DNA from: Acinetobacter calcoaceticus DSM 30006 = CIP 81.8
GTDB taxonomy: Bacteria > Pseudomonadota > Gammaproteobacteria > Pseudomonadales > Moraxellaceae
Reading direction: 5' to 3'
Length of the DNA: 64,000 bases
Assembly (NCBI RefSeq): GCF_000368965.1
Contig: NZ_KB849779.1
Coordinates: 124,001 to 188,000 of the forward strand
Part shown: in pieces, positions 38,017 through 47,065 of the stretch
Numbering within the stretch: the stretch's first letter is position 1
How the letters are laid out: every line of letters begins with the position of its first letter
Translations under genes and position numbers: made by a program
The notes under the pieces: generated by a model
What the model saw: the letters and a program-made list of their open reading frames with translations, nothing else
Told to the model about the DNA's origin: nothing
Database searches by the model: none

Positions 38017-39324
38017 TTAGGTGAAGTCCACAGAGGGCTCCTTCACTACCTGATAAAATGCCTGCTCCAATTGCTGAACCGGAAGTTGCCAACCGCTTTG
38101 CTGTACTTTATGACAGGCTTGTACGCCCATTTCTCTAAGTTGTTGTACTGAAGGAAGCTGATAAATTTGTTGTATAAAGTGGCTTTTTTGTCCAAGTGGG
38201 CTTAACCAGCCATTCACACCATGTGTTAAGTATTGATGTGCACATGCATAATCATACGCGATAACTGGCAAACCGCTTGCCATTGCCTCTAAAACTACGT
38301 TACCAAACGTTTCAACTTGACTCGCAAATACGAATACATCTGCACTCGCATAGGCAGCTGCCAAATCTTGACCTCTCAGACTTCCAGTAAAGATAACCCC
38401 CTTCGCTTCAGGCAATGATTTTAAGCGAGCAAAATCTGGGCCATCTCCCACAATAACTAACTTAGTTTTATGTGGCTGAACAGTTTGTAAGTTGGCATAG
38501 CTTTCAATGAGCACTTGCACTTCTTTTTCAGGCGACAAACGCCCCACATAGAGCATAACGCGAGTATTCTCATCGGCATCCCATTGCTTTCGCAAACTTT
38601 CAGAACGGTGCTTTGGTGAAAACCTTGCCGTATCTACGCCACGCCCAACAACAACCAGTGGACACGTAATACCGAAGCCTCGTAATGCTTCTTGTGTATC
38701 TTTACTCGGCACACAGGTCACTTGAGTATTGTTGTGAAACCAGCACAGGTATTTTTGAATCGGTTTGACTAAAAAAGCCAAATCAAAGAATCGGCTAAAA
38801 TCTTGAAATGGTGAGTGAAAGCCGCTAGAAACCGGAATAGCTTTTGCTTTTGCGGCCTGCATGGCAGTTAAACCTAAAGGCCCTTCTGTCACAATGTGGA
38901 CTACATCTGGCACAAACTTTTCAAAAGCTTTCGATACTTTTAAATATTGTGGCCAGCCAAACTGTAAAGTCGGATATTTTGGAATCGCTTGCGACATCAC
39001 CAGACATTCTTGCTCTGGTGTAAAGTCATGGCATTTTGCTTTTTGTTCTGGGCGAATCAGTAAAATCTTATGCCCCTGCTTTTGTAAGCCTTGGCATAAC
39101 TGTAATAATGAAAGTGCCACACCATTAATTTCAGGTGGCCATGTTTCGGTAACAATCGCAATTTTTAAACGCGGGCGAACCAACTCATGTAATGAGTGAG
39201 TATTAGACAACTGCTGCTTTTGTTTAAAATAGAATTGGAAGCTTTCAGGAAGTTGCTGTTGTTTTAATAGTGCTGTCGCGTATGAGCTTTGCATAGCGCC
39301 ATCCATCAATGTATTTATTTTCAT
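38017..39324 (-). CDS. Family 4 glycosyltransferase
   Basis: The 435-residue GT-B protein shows the N-terminal ETWPPEINGVALSLLQL motif, the VGRLSPEKEVQVLIESYANL hinge and the E-x7-E motif in FASQVETFGNVVLEAMASG. This matches the GT4 subgroup related to glycolipid mannosyl- and glucosyltransferases. The first about 50 residues (Gln/Leu-rich) are an extension, and the start is uncertain: ATGs at 39324, 39306 and 39294 all have weak ribosome binding sites. Coupling to the PAP2 gene suggests glycolipid synthesis. Confidence 0.85.
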   Translation of the reverse strand: MKINTLMDGAMQSSYATALLKQQQLPESFQFYFKQKQQLSNTHSLHELVRPRLKIAIVTETWPPEINGVALSLLQLCQGLQKQGHKILLIRPEQKAKCHDFTPEQECLVMSQAIPKYPTLQFGWPQYLKVSKAFEKFVPDVVHIVTEGPLGLTAMQAAKAKAIPVSSGFHSPFQDFSRFFDLAFLVKPIQKYLCWFHNNTQVTCVPSKDTQEALRGFGITCPLVVVGRGVDTARFSPKHRSESLRKQWDADENTRVMLYVGRLSPEKEVQVLIESYANLQTVQPHKTKLVIVGDGPDFARLKSLPEAKGVIFTGSLRGQDLAAAYASADVFVFASQVETFGNVVLEAMASGLPVIAYDYACAHQYLTHGVNGWLSPLGQKSHFIQQIYQLPSVQQLREMGVQACHKVQQSGWQLPVQQLEQAFYQVVKEPSVDFT

Positions 39325-39390
39325 GCTTAAAGATTAAGCATTTTTTTTGACACTTTGATGATAAATGCATGACAGTTTACTGACATGAAA

Positions 39391-39426
39391 AATAAAAAAA
39401 GCACACTGATGACAGTATGCTTTTTT
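39391..39426 (-). terminator. Terminator of the Prc protease gene
   Basis: On the minus strand AAAAAAGCATACTG-TCAT-CAGTGTGCTTTTTTT forms a stem with one G-U pair, shortly after the stop at 39445. Confidence 0.85.
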
Positions 39427-39444
39427 CTTAAAACTTAATAACGC

Positions 39445-41628
39445 TTAGCGATTTTGCAATTTTGCATAGTCCATGAGTACATTTGCAGCTTCAGTCACAA
39501 AAGTTTCTTCTTCTGGCAATGCAGGACGTTGTGAAGCCTTCATTTTAGCGCGAGATTCAGCTAGAGCATCTAATGAAGCTTGATAGCTTTCCCAGTTTGC
39601 AAAAGGTTTTTGACCACTTGCTGCACGGCGTTCATTTTCGGCATCTAGAGTCTGCTTCTCTAAACCAAGCAATTCTGCACGGCGTTTATCAATATCAAGT
39701 AGGACTTGCTTTTGCTCACTTGTTACCTTGGCAATTGCAGTACGTTTATTTAAATATTTAAACTGAGGATCGACAGCAACACGTTGTTCAGAAGACTGAG
39801 ATAACTTTGTGACATAAGGTTGAACAGAACCTTCACGCTTAAACGGTGCAGTCGGAATCGTATCCCACTTCAATGCATTCTTCGATTTACGTTCACCAAA
39901 CTCTTCGTTATAGATATCGACGAGTTTAATGTCTGGCACTACACCTTTATTTTGTGTACTACCACCGGTAATACGGTAGAACTTACGCTGAGTTAAAGTC
40001 GCTTGACCGTATGCCAGAGTATCAAGTTGTACCTGAGCTGTACCCTTACCAGTTGTTGTACTACCAATAATAATACCGCGCTCATAATCTTGAATTGCAG
40101 CAGAGTAAATTTCACTTGCGGACGCAGATGCCAAGTTCACCATTACAGCAAGGGGGCCAGTGTAAATTTGTTGACCACCGTCGTTGTCTTCAAAAACACT
40201 AACGTTGCCATTACCATCACGAATTTGGACAACTGGACCAGACTTAATCACTTGACCCAACATACGTGCAACTTCTTCTAATGAACCACCTGGGTCATTA
40301 CGTAAGTCAATGATAATACCTTCTACTTTCTTCGCTTTTAACGCTTCAAAAGCATTTGCAGTATCTTCCGAAACTGAACGGTATTGTTGGCCTGCACGGC
40401 GTGAACGATAGTCAAAATAGAAAGAAGGGATTTCAATTACACCCAACAGGTGCTTTTTACCATCACGGTTAACTTCAACTGTACGTGAACGAACATCAGC
40501 ATCTTCTTCTTGAATGACATCACGCACTAAGATCACATTACGCGCTTGACTCATTGATGCGCCAGCACCAAGAAGTTTTAAAGTTACTTTCGTTCCGCGT
40601 TTACCACGAATAAGCCCAACAATTTCAGAACTTGACCAGCCAACCACATCAATCATTTTCTCGCCTTCTTGGGCGACACCAACGATTCGATCTCCTGATT
40701 TCACTTGGCCAGATTTACTAGCAGGACCGCCTTCTACAATGGTTTCAATCTTAGTGTAATCTTCATTTCCACGCTCTGGACGAATCGACACACCAATACC
40801 CTCTAATTGCAAGGTCGTTTGGCGATTAAGTTCTATCGCATCAATTGGCGGGTAATAGTTACTATGTGGATCATAGGTCGCCAACATTGCATTTAATGTT
40901 TTGTCCAACACATCATCGCTTTTCACACGACTAATTCTTTCAAGCTGACGTGTATAACGTTTAGTTAAAGTCTGAGCTGGCGTTAAATCTTCTGGGCCTG
41001 TTAAGTCTTGACCATCAGCAAGTGAAGGGTTTTCTTTAAGCGCTTTTTGTTTAGCCTGCTCTTCTTCACGACTAATGGTTAAGTTGATTAACTGCGAAAC
41101 CAGCATTTTACGCCAGTGGTTTTGTTGCTCAGCTGTCGTTTTAAAATACGGTGCTTTTTCACGATCAATTTCAATATAGCTATTTGGCTGTTTTAAATTT
41201 TGCTGTTGTTTCAACTCAGCCAACATGAACTCATAAAATTGTTTTAAGCGTTCACGATATTGCTGATGAATTGCAAATGGCCCTGTTAAGTTCCCCGCCT
41301 TTAATGAAGCACCAAAATTTGAACCATATAGTTTTTTATAATTTTGAACTTCAGCGTCTAAAAATAATGAGTGATCTGGATCAAGGTTATCTAAATACAT
41401 ATCGAGAATACGATTTGATGTTGTTGCATCCAGACGCATATTCAAATAATGTTGGCGATCAACTAAAGTTGCCAGTTGGCGGGCTACCAAAGCCTGCTCT
41501 TGCGTTGGCTGGATCGATTGAGAAACCACAGCAGTATTCGTTGCTGCTCTCGCTTCATTCATCGTATGAGAGAAGAATAAACCGCCAGTCGCGATCGCTA
41601 CTGCACAAGCTATAGTTTGAAGTTTCAT
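39445..41628 (-). CDS. prc: Carboxy-terminal processing protease Prc (Tsp)
   Basis: Prc trims C-terminal ends of periplasmic proteins, including peptidoglycan endopeptidases. The 727-residue protein has a signal peptide, an N-terminal helical domain, a PDZ domain (about 250-330, with LEGIGVSIRPE) and the S41 Ser-Lys dyad: Ser in SASASEIYSAAIQ and Lys in TTGKGTAQVQ. A C-terminal DUF3340-like helical domain follows. Length fits E. coli Prc (682) with a longer C-terminus. Confidence 0.93.
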   Translation of the reverse strand: MKLQTIACAVAIATGGLFFSHTMNEARAATNTAVVSQSIQPTQEQALVARQLATLVDRQHYLNMRLDATTSNRILDMYLDNLDPDHSLFLDAEVQNYKKLYGSNFGASLKAGNLTGPFAIHQQYRERLKQFYEFMLAELKQQQNLKQPNSYIEIDREKAPYFKTTAEQQNHWRKMLVSQLINLTISREEEQAKQKALKENPSLADGQDLTGPEDLTPAQTLTKRYTRQLERISRVKSDDVLDKTLNAMLATYDPHSNYYPPIDAIELNRQTTLQLEGIGVSIRPERGNEDYTKIETIVEGGPASKSGQVKSGDRIVGVAQEGEKMIDVVGWSSSEIVGLIRGKRGTKVTLKLLGAGASMSQARNVILVRDVIQEEDADVRSRTVEVNRDGKKHLLGVIEIPSFYFDYRSRRAGQQYRSVSEDTANAFEALKAKKVEGIIIDLRNDPGGSLEEVARMLGQVIKSGPVVQIRDGNGNVSVFEDNDGGQQIYTGPLAVMVNLASASASEIYSAAIQDYERGIIIGSTTTGKGTAQVQLDTLAYGQATLTQRKFYRITGGSTQNKGVVPDIKLVDIYNEEFGERKSKNALKWDTIPTAPFKREGSVQPYVTKLSQSSEQRVAVDPQFKYLNKRTAIAKVTSEQKQVLLDIDKRRAELLGLEKQTLDAENERRAASGQKPFANWESYQASLDALAESRAKMKASQRPALPEEETFVTEAANVLMDYAKLQNR

Positions 41629-41820
41629 AAATTTTTAATACTTCCTTGGGTGTTCCTATCTTACATGCTCTGTTTTCGATATGAACTAAGCAGATTCAAA
41701 ATCTTAACCAACTAAATTGTTTATACCGTGTAGTTTTATCATATTCTGTACTGACAAAATGTAGCAAAACATTGCAAAATTCGCTTATTGTTTTTCAATC
41801 AAAATTCAAATGGAACCAAT

Positions 41821-42840
41821 ATGATTGGCGCATTGATGCTGGATATCGCCGGCACAGAACTTACTCAAGAAGATATTGAACTATTACGCGCTCCGCAAGT
41901 CGGTGGCATGATTTTATTTGCACGAAATATTGAATCTCCGCAACAAGTGCGTGCTTTAACAGACCACATGCGTCAAATTCGTCCAGATATTTTAATTGCT
42001 GTCGACCAAGAAGGTGGTCGAGTTCAGCGCCTAAGATCTGGTTTCACCTTATTACCGGCCATGGGCCGTTTTGGTGAACTCTATATTACCCAACCTCAAA
42101 AAGCACTTGAGCTAGCTGAACAGTGTGGTTGGCTCATGGCAACCGAAGTCCTTGCAGTCGGCATCGATTTTAGTTTTGCACCAGTTTTAGACCTTAATGC
42201 AATTAGTGATGTCATTGGTGACCGAGGTTTCTCTAAAAATATTGAGGATATCGCACCTCTTGCTGGCGCATTTATGCAAGGCATGAAAAAAGCAGGAATG
42301 GCAAATACGGGCAAACACTTCCCTGGCCACGGTTCAGTGAAAGCAGATTCACATGTTGCAGCCGCAATTGACAGCCGTAGCTATGACGAAATCTATAATC
42401 ATGATATGCAAAGCTTTATCAAGTTAATGCCTCAGCTTGATGCACTCATGCCAGCACATGTTATTTATGATCAGATTGACCCAAATCCAGCTGGTTTTTC
42501 ACCTTTTTGGATTCAAGAAGTTCTACGCAACCGTTTGAAGTTTGATGGTGTACTTTTCTCTGACGACTTAACTATGCAGGCCGCATGTGTAGCGGGTGGT
42601 GCAGATGCACGTATTCAAGCCGCGCTTTCTGCGGGTTGTGATATGGGGCTTGTGTGTAATGACCGTGATGCGGCATGCACAGCACTAGAAGGTATCGAAA
42701 AACTTGCTCTGCCAAACCAAGAACGCTTAGAACGCATGCGCGGTCAAATTCCACAAATTCAGATTGGTGAAACCTTATCGCTAGGAGATGAGTGGCAAGC
42801 TGTCAAAACAGCCATTGAAGAGTTTAAGAATTCGTTTTAA
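41821..42840 (+). CDS. nagZ: Beta-N-acetylglucosaminidase NagZ
   Basis: NagZ cleaves GlcNAc from anhydromuropeptides in cytoplasmic cell-wall recycling, which feeds beta-lactamase induction in some species. The 339-residue GH3 protein has the conserved KHFPGHG and the catalytic-loop His-Asp region, plus FSDDLTM with the nucleophile Asp. I chose the ATG at 41821 (MIGALMLDIAG) over a TTG 11 codons earlier. Confidence 0.94.
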   Translation: MIGALMLDIAGTELTQEDIELLRAPQVGGMILFARNIESPQQVRALTDHMRQIRPDILIAVDQEGGRVQRLRSGFTLLPAMGRFGELYITQPQKALELAEQCGWLMATEVLAVGIDFSFAPVLDLNAISDVIGDRGFSKNIEDIAPLAGAFMQGMKKAGMANTGKHFPGHGSVKADSHVAAAIDSRSYDEIYNHDMQSFIKLMPQLDALMPAHVIYDQIDPNPAGFSPFWIQEVLRNRLKFDGVLFSDDLTMQAACVAGGADARIQAALSAGCDMGLVCNDRDAACTALEGIEKLALPNQERLERMRGQIPQIQIGETLSLGDEWQAVKTAIEEFKNSF

Positions 42841-43165
42841 GTTAGTATAAATTTCAATTGGCTACAAAAACCTATTCACTATCTGATACGCGGTTAAGTC
42901 ATACGCAACCTGCTCATCTTATGAAATATATTGATTGCTTCAATATATTCGATAGATGCAGAAAGTGAACAGGTTTTGCGTATGACAATGGTTTTGGTTA
43001 CTTTTCCCGAAAGAAAAGTAACTCTAACTGAAAGTTCATCCCAGAATGCCAACCTAATTGACAGGACTCCGTCATGCAGGTTCATTCAACATCAATGCAT
43101 TAAAACCTCTTCATTGTTATGAATAATGAAGATCACACAAAAACAATAAACCGAGTTCAGGACGA
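42841..43165. repeat. Hairpin-rich intergenic repeat between nagZ and the methyltransferase
   Basis: This 325-base gap holds two hairpins and no credible gene. The first is a long nested one, 42898-42986: outer arms GTCATACGCAACCTG and CAGGTTTTGCGTATGAC (two-base bulge), CATCT/AGATG in the middle, and an inner stem AATATATTGA/TCAATATATT. The second, 42997-43022, is a perfect 10-base stem GTTACTTTTC/GAAAAGTAAC. The coding-like reading through the second is VTFPERKVT, a phantom peptide that I associate with a dispersed hairpin repeat of many Gammaproteobacteria. Likely a mobile or REP-like remnant. Confidence 0.65.
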
Positions 43166-44008
43166 ATGACACAACAACTTTCTAAACACCGCCATATTTC
43201 TTTTACAGCCCACTATACCGGCTATATCTGGTACCAAATGGGGATCTCTCACGAAGCACTTGCTACCGCTAAAGGCAAATCACTGGCATATTTGGTTCAC
43301 CCAATAGAATCTTGGGCCGAGAAATATGTGGGTGGCAGCATGCGTACTACGCTCAAACAACGCCATACCATGCTTGACCATCATTTAGAGAAGTTAATTC
43401 AAGAAAACCCTGATCTACAAGTCTTAGAAATAGCATGTGGTCTTTCCCCTCGCGGATGGTGGTTTAGACAGCATTACCCTTCTATTACCTATCGGGAGCT
43501 TGATTTACCCGATATGGCACAAACTAAACAAAATGCACTTCAGCAAATTGAAAAAAATGCGCCTGAAATTCTCTCAGTTGATTTATTTACAGAAGCCTTT
43601 GCACAAGCATTTGAAGTGTTTGACCCGAACCGCCCACTGGTTGTAATTAGTGAAGGTTTAATTAACTATTTTGATAAAGATTTATTAAAACAACTCATTC
43701 AATCGATCGCGCACTACGGTGCTGCTTTTAAAACGTTCCATTATTTAACGGATCTGTACCCTGAACCAATTAAAAACAAACTGGCAACCCTGATTTGGAA
43801 CAGTAGTAAGCTACTTAAATTAATGTCCCGCAGCTCTTTTAGTTTTCATTTTAAAAGTCCTCAAGAGGTGCAAGATTTTTTTAAAAATGCAGGGTTTCAA
43901 CATGCCACAGTTGAACAGCCACAAATATTTTTTGGGCAAGTTCCTTCCAATGATCATGAGCAACATTTAGGTGATCTTGTCTGGATAATCCACAGCCAAA
44001 CAAAATAA
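43166..44008 (+). CDS. SAM-dependent methyltransferase (leucine carboxyl methyltransferase / COG3315 type)
   Basis: The 280-residue protein has the SAM-binding motif LEIACGLSPRG, then YRELDLPDMAQTK where the acidic residue meets the ribose, and VISEGLINYF, typical of the LCMT-like O-methyltransferases also found in polyketide pathways. No partner genes lie nearby, so the substrate is unknown. AGGACGA precedes the ATG. Confidence 0.83.
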   Translation: MTQQLSKHRHISFTAHYTGYIWYQMGISHEALATAKGKSLAYLVHPIESWAEKYVGGSMRTTLKQRHTMLDHHLEKLIQENPDLQVLEIACGLSPRGWWFRQHYPSITYRELDLPDMAQTKQNALQQIEKNAPEILSVDLFTEAFAQAFEVFDPNRPLVVISEGLINYFDKDLLKQLIQSIAHYGAAFKTFHYLTDLYPEPIKNKLATLIWNSSKLLKLMSRSSFSFHFKSPQEVQDFFKNAGFQHATVEQPQIFFGQVPSNDHEQHLGDLVWIIHSQTK

Positions 44009-44014
44009 TAAGCA

Positions 44015-44051
44015 TAAAAAAATTGGAAGCTCGAAAATTACGAGCTTCCAA
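44015..44051 (-). terminator. Terminator of the hydrolase-PilZ gene
   Basis: TTGGAAGCTCG and CGAGCTTCCAA form an 11-base perfect stem; on the minus strand seven T residues follow. The plus-strand methyltransferase may also end here. Confidence 0.9.
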
Positions 44052-44065
44052 CCATAAGGAATAGA

Positions 44066-45379
44066 TTAAGCAGTTTGTTTTTGACGAACAATAAAACGGC
44101 TTAAACGATCAGCAAGTTCAAAACTACCATGCTTAAATAAAGCTCGAATTCCCTGCTCTGTACTTTCAAAAATTAAACATTCAATTGAAAAAGTACCTTC
44201 TTCATCTTCTAAATGCAGTGCCAAATCACGTGGATGTTCATTTACAAAGTCAAGCTTCGAAACATCATCCATTTTTAAATACATACCAAAGAATGTGACA
44301 TCAACGATCGTCACCGGCACCTGTACATCAGATTCGCGATGAGTAAGTTGAGTTTTTGGCTGTAAAACCCGAACCCGTTCTTCACCACGGCGTTCCATCT
44401 TCGCTATTTGTTCACGTGTCATGGGAATAATACCATCCAGATTATGGATAGATTCCCCCTTCAAGAAAGTAGTGAACAAACTCATAGTTTCTTTACGGCG
44501 TTGCAACTGAGGTACATGATCAGCATTTGCAATAAGTGCAAATTCCATATCTGGACATTGCAAAGCAAAATTTGCATTTTCATGTGGCAGAGTAAAACTA
44601 TCGTACTGCCCTGCAGCAACGAGAGTTTTACACGCCGGAATTGGCACATCAGTTAAACGCAAAAGACGATTACAGTTAATTTCATAACGCTCTCGCTCTG
44701 TGCCCGTAAACTCAGCCATTTGCCTAAAAAATAATTTTTTGGCTGTAGGCGACATGCGGGTTTTATCTAATTTGGCATGATTCACCAAATATAAAATCAC
44801 GGCTTGCCCAAACTCTTCCATGCGGTTTTCTTGCATGAGCTTAAGAGACTCTTCCAAAATCATTTGCCAACTTTTTCGGGTCTTTTGCATGACACCCATC
44901 AAAATCATGCGATCCATTAATTCTGGGCGATGATAAGCAAAGCAAGAGGCTATTACTGACCCCAAAGACATTCCCATAACGGAAACTTTTTGTAGTCCAA
45001 CAATATCCAGCCAACGTCCCAACATTTTAGATAAATCAGGTAATTCTAAAGTACCAGCAGATACTCCTGTGTCCCGATTGGTAATTTGCTGATTTGCGCC
45101 CATAGAAGGTAAATCAATTAAGATTACCGGACCGCTTTCAAACAATTGTTCAACACAATATTTATAAGAATTAAAATTCTGGAAAGCACCGCCCACAATC
45201 ACAATTGGCGTATTGTGAATCGTTTTTGGGTCGGCAATTGCCATATATTCAATCTTCCAGCCGTCAATCCATGTTGTACGAGCAGGTTGTTTAAAACTAT
45301 CTCTATGGTAGATATCGAAAAAGCCAAAACCGGCATAAGCTTGGTTTATCTCCGAATCCATTTGAATAATGGAATTCAT
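44066..45379 (-). CDS. Alpha/beta hydrolase fused to a C-terminal PilZ-like domain
   Basis: Residues about 20-310 form an alpha/beta hydrolase with the nucleophile elbow GMSLGS (Ser138) and a probable catalytic Asp260 (GQYDSF) and His288 (ADHVP). Residues about 325-430 look like a PilZ domain: R331-x3-R335 in RRGEER and D360-V-T-F-F-G365, where the usual D-x-S-x2-G has Thr for Ser. The combination suggests a hydrolase under cyclic di-GMP control. Substrate unknown. The ribosome binding site is GGAGGAAGCAAGGAT. It is monocistronic. Confidence 0.78.
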   Translation of the reverse strand: MNSIIQMDSEINQAYAGFGFFDIYHRDSFKQPARTTWIDGWKIEYMAIADPKTIHNTPIVIVGGAFQNFNSYKYCVEQLFESGPVILIDLPSMGANQQITNRDTGVSAGTLELPDLSKMLGRWLDIVGLQKVSVMGMSLGSVIASCFAYHRPELMDRMILMGVMQKTRKSWQMILEESLKLMQENRMEEFGQAVILYLVNHAKLDKTRMSPTAKKLFFRQMAEFTGTERERYEINCNRLLRLTDVPIPACKTLVAAGQYDSFTLPHENANFALQCPDMEFALIANADHVPQLQRRKETMSLFTTFLKGESIHNLDGIIPMTREQIAKMERRGEERVRVLQPKTQLTHRESDVQVPVTIVDVTFFGMYLKMDDVSKLDFVNEHPRDLALHLEDEEGTFSIECLIFESTEQGIRALFKHGSFELADRLSRFIVRQKQTA

Positions 45380-45678
45380 ATCCTTGCTTCCTCCTTGCTG
45401 TAATTTTTTTATGCTGCAAGAGTTCCTTCTTGAACACGTAATCTTTTATGCACAAAACTTTAAAATTTGTATTAGTTTGTATTGCACAATAACATTCTAA
45501 ACAATTGTGTGAAATATACGCAATCGCTCAAATGACCGCTCATCTTGTTTAAGTCGCTAATAGTTTGCAAAATATTTAAATGTTTTTTTATGGCGGTCAC
45601 ATTTTTCAAAAAAAGCCATTCATTGTTCCGCATTTGACTGCTACTATCGTAGTCATTGGTAAACGATTAAAAACGGCT
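45380..45678. other. Divergent intergenic region between the hydrolase-PilZ gene and proA
   Basis: About 300 AT-rich bases hold the two divergent promoters. A candidate for proA is TTCATT-N17-TACTAT just upstream of the start, but the match is weak. No further gene or strong hairpin was seen. Confidence 0.4.
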
Positions 45679-46944
45679 ATGCAAGATTCAATTGAACAAT
45701 ATATGCAAAAAGTCGGGCAACAAGCACGTGACGCCTCACGCGTCTTAACAAGTGCTTCTACCTCGCTTAAAAATCATGCACTCTCTGCTATTTATACTGC
45801 TTTGGAAAATAATCAGGCAGCAATCTTGGCAGCGAATCAAGTGGACATGGATAAAGGTCGTAGCAATCAGCTCGATAGCGCATTGCTTGATCGTCTTGAA
45901 CTTACGCCCGCACGTTTTAAAGGAATGTTGCAAGGTTTAAAAGATGTGATCGCGCTTGTCGATCCTATTGGGGAAATTACTGATCTTGCATACCGCCCAA
46001 CAGGTATTCAAATTGGCAAAATGCGTGTACCTCTAGGGGTCGTTGGGATGATTTACGAATCGCGTCCAAATGTCACGCTAGAAGCAGCATCTTTAGCCAT
46101 CAAATCGGGCAATGCCATTATTTTGCGTGGTGGTTCAGAAGCGCTCGAGTCAAATAAAGCAATTGCAGAAGCAATTAAGCATGGCTTAAAAGTAGCAGGC
46201 TTACCTGAACATTCAGTGCAAGTAATTGATACGCCTGATCGTGCGGCAGTTGGCCATCTTATTACTATGGCTGAATATGTGGATGTTATTGTTCCACGTG
46301 GTGGTAAAAGCTTAATTGAGCGTGTGACGAATGAAGCACGTATTCCTGTTATTAAGCATCTTGATGGTAACTGTCATGTATTTGTCGAAGCGCAAGCAGA
46401 CCTCCACAAAGCCTTACCTATTACATTGAATGCAAAAACTCATCGCTATGGTGTGTGTAATGCGATGGAAACTCTGCTTGTTGATGAAAAAATTGCAGAC
46501 GTTTTCTTACCACGCATTGCCGAACTTTATGCAGAAAAGCAAGTTGAACTACGTGGCTGCCCAGAAACACGCCGAATTTTAGGCCCATCTGTTAAAGCTG
46601 CAACGGAAGAAGATTGGTATACCGAATATTTAGGGCCAATTCTTGCAATTAAAGTTGTTAGTGGTTTAGACGAAGCAATTGACCATATCAACAAATATGG
46701 TTCACATCACACCGATGCGATTGTGACAGAAAATTATAGTTTGGCGCGTCAATTCTTGGCTCGTGTAGATTCGAGTTCAGTGGTTGTCAATGCCTCGACT
46801 CGTTTTGCTGATGGTTTTGAATATGGCTTAGGTGCAGAAATTGGTATCTCTACAGATAAAATTCATGCACGTGGTCCGGTTGGTTTAGAAGGTTTAACTT
46901 CTCAAAAATGGATTGTGTTAGGTGACGGTCAGATTCGTCAATAA
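45679..46944 (+). CDS. proA: Gamma-glutamyl phosphate reductase
   Basis: ProA is the second enzyme of proline synthesis. The 421-residue ALDH-fold protein has the catalytic Cys in [12 protein letters not shown] and the nucleotide-binding [16 protein letters not shown]. The ATG at 45679 gives [20 protein letters not shown], the family beginning; the frame extends 33 codons upstream but without family similarity. Confidence 0.94.
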   Translation: MQDSIEQYMQKVGQQARDASRVLTSASTSLKNHALSAIYTALENNQAAILAANQVDMDKGRSNQLDSALLDRLELTPARFKGMLQGLKDVIALVDPIGEITDLAYRPTGIQIGKMRVPLGVVGMIYESRPNVTLEAASLAIKSGNAIILRGGSEALESNKAIAEAIKHGLKVAGLPEHSVQVIDTPDRAAVGHLITMAEYVDVIVPRGGKSLIERVTNEARIPVIKHLDGNCHVFVEAQADLHKALPITLNAKTHRYGVCNAMETLLVDEKIADVFLPRIAELYAEKQVELRGCPETRRILGPSVKAATEEDWYTEYLGPILAIKVVSGLDEAIDHINKYGSHHTDAIVTENYSLARQFLARVDSSSVVVNASTRFADGFEYGLGAEIGISTDKIHARGPVGLEGLTSQKWIVLGDGQIRQ

Positions 46945-46963
46945 TCGATCTATTATTCCAAAC

Positions 46964-46993
46964 AAAAACGCCTGATCAATATCAGGCGTTTTT
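46964..46993. terminator. Terminator of proA
   Basis: AAAAACGCCTGAT-CAAT-ATCAGGCGTTTTT forms a GC-core hairpin 20 bases after the proA stop. Confidence 0.92.
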
Positions 46994-47022
46994 GTTTATT
47001 TTATTATTCAAATTTTATAATC

Positions 47023-47052
47023 AAAAAAAACCAGCCCGATGGCTGGTTTTTT
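47023..47052 (-). terminator. Terminator of the gapN-like gene
   Basis: AAAAAAAACCAGCC-CGAT-GGCTGGTTTTTT lies just after the stop at 47066 on the minus strand. Confidence 0.9.
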
Positions 47053-47065
47053 AACTACATACCAC

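Noticed and set aside
42931..43122. 63-codon plus-strand frame in the gap after nagZ
   Set aside because: It runs over both hairpins of the repeat, has no ribosome binding site and reads like the phantom peptides of hairpin repeats.
45580..45678. N-terminal extension of ProA by 33 residues
   Set aside because: The extension has no family similarity, and the internal ATG gives the usual ProA start.
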